The notes beneath the pieces are model-generated. The model worked only from the letters and a program-made list of their open reading frames with translations, ran no database searches and had not been told where the DNA came from. The translations under genes were made by a program, and so were the position numbers. DNA of 5,992 nucleotides from Desulfatirhabdium butyrativorans (GTDB lineage: Bacteria; Desulfobacterota; Desulfobacteria; Desulfobacterales; DYRK01): assembly GCA_020718785.1 (NCBI GenBank), contig DYRK01000103.1:1-5992 (forward strand). The letters are read 5' to 3'. Positions 4,165 through 5,992 of the stretch are shown piece by piece. Positions within the stretch are counted from its first letter, which is position 1. Every line of letters begins with the position of its first letter.

Positions 4165-4656
4165 TTAAAGGTCGGCAAGTTCTGTGACAAAATCGCTGTC
4201 CTTGAAAATAGCGTTAAATGACACTACCGCATCTTTGCTTCTTTCCTTCGGGTCGGCTTTTGTGCTTTGCCGCTCGTGAGAGATAATATATTCTTTGATG
4301 TAAAGTTCGGCGATTCCCATAACTGTGTCAGAATTTATCCGGGTGACAAATGAATATCCTGTGTCTGTCTGCAATACAGGCTGATATTGAAATGAAACCT
4401 TGTTGGACAGATAAATAATACGGGGGCTGCTGTGGATTCCGTTTCTATATTCGTTTGACTGTCCATAATGAGATTTCAACGCGTCCGTACCGGGTGTATT
4501 TAAACCGTTTTCTGTCATTATCAAATGATTATTGTCCTGAAATCTCTTTCTGGCAACATAGTTGTCAGAAAATCGGAAAGAAAACTCCCCTTTTTTCATT
4601 TCCTGAGTGATAAGCGACCGACCATTATGATTTATAAGATTCGGCGGGTCAGACAT
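4165..4656 (-). CDS. Hypothetical protein, 163 codons, family not recognised
   Basis: I do not recognise this protein. It is hydrophilic and shows no signal peptide, membrane segment, repeats or catalytic motif that I can name. The C-terminal half is the more protein-like part, with alternating strands and helices (TDTGYSFVTRI, VMGIAELYIKEYII) and a charged stretch STKADPKERSKDAVVSF. The first 15 or so residues may be artefactual: the ATG at 4654-4656 lies in a perfect hairpin, and the only ribosome-binding candidate, AAAGGG, is partly in the same stem. Met20 (4599) is another possible start. It is on the same strand as the TA modules but 135 bp from yefM, separated by A-tracts and the relE scar. 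It could be intact, or the 3' part of a larger gene broken by the hairpin element. Confidence 0.5.
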   Translation of the reverse strand: MSDPPNLINHNGRSLITQEMKKGEFSFRFSDNYVARKRFQDNNHLIMTENGLNTPGTDALKSHYGQSNEYRNGIHSSPRIIYLSNKVSFQYQPVLQTDTGYSFVTRINSDTVMGIAELYIKEYIISHERQSTKADPKERSKDAVVSFNAIFKDSDFVTELADL

Positions 4657-4669
4657 TTCTGTCTGACCC
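4646..4669. repeat. Perfect 10-bp hairpin over the start of the 163-codon ORF
   Basis: GGGTCAGACA (4646-4655) and TGTCTGACCC (4660-4669) are exact reverse complements around a 4-base loop. In minus-strand RNA the loop is GAAA, a GNRA tetraloop. The ORF's ATG straddles the loop/stem boundary and the GGG of its only ribosome-binding candidate is in the stem. It could hinder initiation, or simply be an inserted palindrome. Confidence 0.8.
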
Positions 4670-4724
4670 TTTCATGAGAAGGTTTTTCATCCTGATGCAG
4701 GACATCGGATTCTGACAAAACCGA

Positions 4725-4753
4725 CTGATACCATATAACCCCATCCCGGTCAA
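4725..4753 (-). promoter_or_regulatory. Candidate sigma-70 promoter for the 163-codon ORF
   Basis: On the minus strand TTGACC (rc of 4748-4753) and TATCAG (rc of 4725-4730) are 17 bases apart. They match the consensus at 5 and 4 of 6 positions. Transcription would begin near 4718, about 60 bases before the ATG. Such pairs occur by chance, so confidence is low. Confidence 0.25.
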
Positions 4754-4775
4754 GACAGATTGCGGCAAATAAGGC

Positions 4776-4804
4776 TTGACGAAAACAAATAAAATCATTA
4801 TCAA
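4776..4804 (+). promoter_or_regulatory. Candidate sigma-70 promoter for the GHMP kinase gene
   Basis: TTGACG (4776-4781, 5/6) and TATCAA (4799-4804, 4/6) are separated by 17 bases of AT-rich DNA. Transcription would start near 4811, leaving a leader of about 88 bases that contains the hairpin at 4841-4864. It is the best-looking promoter pair in the divergent intergenic region. Confidence 0.35.
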
Positions 4805-4840
4805 TAGAAACTTTACAATTGAAATTCTGATTTTCCCCTC

Positions 4841-4864
4841 GTTCCCAAGCCCCAGCTTGGGAAC
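4841..4864. repeat. Perfect 10-bp hairpin upstream of the GHMP kinase gene
   Basis: GTTCCCAAGC (4841-4850) pairs with GCTTGGGAAC (4855-4864) around a CCCA loop; CCTC/GAGG (4837-4840, 4867-4870) may extend it past a 2-base bulge. No T-run follows. Hairpins of this sequence style are, as I recall, common dispersed intergenic palindromes in several bacterial genomes. It would lie in the mRNA leader of the kinase, about 35 bases before the start. Confidence 0.75.
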
Positions 4865-4898
4865 AAGAGGAAACCCTTAACATGTCGGAAATCCTGAT

Positions 4899-5948
4899 AT
4901 GTCTGACAATTTTAAATATATTTCAGAACCCGTGTCCGTATCCGCACCCTGCCGGATTGACATGGGCGGAACTCTGGATATCAGCACATTTTATTATCCG
5001 CTGAGGCATCTGAATCCCTGCACTTTCAATATTGCCGTGAACCTGAGAACCCGCGTGCGTATTCTGCCCTATATTAAAGGTAAGATAAAGGTTTCTTCAA
5101 AAGGCTTTGAAAGCGCGGAATATCCCCCGGACGCGGCACCCTTCGATCATCCGCTGGGGCTTATGTTTGCAGTAGCCGCATATTTCAGGGCAGACGGCGT
5201 TCATATCGAGATCGAATCTTCATCCCCGCCGCGCAGCGCGCTGGGAGGCTCATCTGCTGCCGCGGCTGCTCTCGTCGCGGCTTTCCTCAAATCCGAGTCA
5301 GAGGATGAGGGAATGAAGAAAGAAAAAATTGTAAAATTAGCCCACGCGCTTGAAGAGAGCGTTGCCGGTGTTCCATGCGGACTTCAGGATCAGTTAGCTG
5401 CGGTTTACGGCGGCGTGAACGCCTGGTACTGGACCGGTGACCCGGACCGCCCGGTTTTCAGGCAAAAAGCCCTTGCCGAACCCGAAATATCAGATTATCT
5501 GGAATCGCGTCTGCTGCTGGCTTATTGCGGCATTCCCCATGAATCAAAAAATATCAACGGCAGGTGGGTGCGGGAATTTATTTCAGGCAGAACGCGTGAC
5601 TTATGGCATGAAATTGTTTCATGTACTCACACATTCATTGACGCGCTGACCCGGCAGGATATGGGAACGGCAGTGTCTGCAATGAACCGGGAACTGGCTT
5701 TGAGAAAAAAAATGACCCCGGATGTGCTGGATGAAACCGGAGAAAAACTGACAGCAGCCGCGGCAGAACATAACTGCGGCGCAAGATTTACCGGCGCCGG
5801 GGGCGGAGGCTGTCTGTGGGCATTGGGAGATCAGAGAAATGTTGACAGACTGAAGAAGGTGTGGGAAAAAATCCTTTCCGAAAAAAAAGGAGCAGCTCTG
5901 CTGAATCTCGAAATCGCTTGGGAAGGACTTTTATACGATAAGCGATAA
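4899..5948 (+). CDS. GHMP-family sugar kinase (heptose-7-phosphate kinase-like)
   Basis: The 349-residue cytoplasmic protein phosphorylates a small molecule with ATP. The three GHMP signatures are in order: motif 1 APCRIDMGGTLD (16-27), the ATP-binding motif 2 PPRSALGGSSAAAAAL (110-125), and motif 3 GARFTGAGGGGCLWAL (294-309). GVPCGLQDQLAAVYGG (157-172) resembles the GKQDQYAAAFGG segment of D-glycero-D-manno-heptose 7-phosphate kinases (HddA), with Asp164 the likely catalytic base. Length also fits that group, but fucokinase, galactokinase-like and other GHMP members cannot be excluded, and no heptose genes are in view. The start ATG has only GGAA (4887-4890) about 8-10 bases upstream; an ATG at 4882 is out of frame. 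The gene is divergent from the 163-codon ORF and appears complete, unlike much of the neighbouring DNA. Confidence 0.88.
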   Translation: MSDNFKYISEPVSVSAPCRIDMGGTLDISTFYYPLRHLNPCTFNIAVNLRTRVRILPYIKGKIKVSSKGFESAEYPPDAAPFDHPLGLMFAVAAYFRADGVHIEIESSSPPRSALGGSSAAAAALVAAFLKSESEDEGMKKEKIVKLAHALEESVAGVPCGLQDQLAAVYGGVNAWYWTGDPDRPVFRQKALAEPEISDYLESRLLLAYCGIPHESKNINGRWVREFISGRTRDLWHEIVSCTHTFIDALTRQDMGTAVSAMNRELALRKKMTPDVLDETGEKLTAAAAEHNCGARFTGAGGGGCLWALGDQRNVDRLKKVWEKILSEKKGAALLNLEIAWEGLLYDKR

Positions 5949-5962
5949 AGATGGTGTATCGA

Positions 5963-5983
5963 GGGCATGTCGCCGACATGCCC
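5963..5983. repeat. Hairpin 14 bp after the GHMP kinase gene
   Basis: GGGCATGT (5963-5970) pairs with ACATGCCC (5976-5983) around the loop CGCCG. No T-run follows before the window ends, so it is not called an intrinsic terminator. It is another perfect short palindrome of the kind seen at most gene ends in this window. Confidence 0.65.
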
Positions 5984-5992
5984 CTGCGATCC

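Noticed and set aside
4632..4883. 83-codon minus-strand ORF upstream of the 163-codon ORF
   Set aside because: Its beginning (SQAGAWERG) is the translation of the GTTCCCAAGC hairpin and its end runs through a second hairpin. It overlaps the 163-codon ORF in another frame and has no recognisable domain. A frameshifted upstream part of that gene is possible but unsupported.
5963..5983. Intrinsic terminator of the GHMP kinase gene
   Set aside because: A good stem is present but no T-run follows within the visible sequence.

Overview
The window looks like an accessory patch of a Gram-negative, probably anaerobic, bacterial chromosome. Coding DNA is moderate in GC, while intergenic spaces are packed with short palindromic and direct repeats. 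A thiolase / 3-hydroxybutyryl-CoA dehydrogenase pair, stacked type II toxin-antitoxin genes and these dispersed repeats recall large-genome Desulfobacterota such as the Desulfonema group. That placement is recollection of genome style, not a sequence match.

Left side (1-1521, minus strand): an acyl-CoA operon. An acetyl-CoA C-acetyltransferase (346-1521) is followed by the 5' part of a 3-hydroxybutyryl-CoA dehydrogenase (256 to beyond the window edge). Together they would catalyse the first two steps from acetyl-CoA to butyryl-CoA or polyhydroxybutyrate precursors, or the reverse steps in beta-oxidation. A 7-bp tandem repeat separates them.

Centre (1522-2883): a repeat-rich spacer, then an RNase HI gene (1714-2646, minus) whose N-terminal RNA/DNA-hybrid-binding domain is duplicated in frame with 181 identical base pairs. 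Its last codons and stop lie inside a copy of the 49-bp spacer repeat. Upstream of it is what I read as the decayed 3' end of an MNT-type nucleotidyltransferase and perhaps the first codons of a HEPN partner, cut on one side by a palindromic repeat and on the other by the RNase HI gene.

Toxin-antitoxin island (2884-4104, minus): a YefM-YoeB module (3776-4030 and 3519-3779, ATGA overlap, all YoeB catalytic residues present) is followed by a RelB-like/RelE-ParE-like pair (3150-3380 and 2884-3147). Each toxin gene is followed by the same 53-bp repeat. A 40-bp scar of a relB/relE junction sits directly upstream of yefM, in frame with it, so the island was built by duplication or replacement of TA modules.

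Right side (4105-5992): phased A-tracts, an unrecognised 163-codon ORF (minus) whose start lies in a perfect hairpin, a divergent intergenic region with another hairpin, and an intact GHMP-family sugar kinase (4899-5948, plus) resembling heptose-7-phosphate kinases. No RNA genes, CRISPR arrays or intact transposase genes were seen. I do not see a clearly new multigene system; the most notable features are the RNase HI duplication, the layered TA island with its scar, and the repeat families that touch gene ends.
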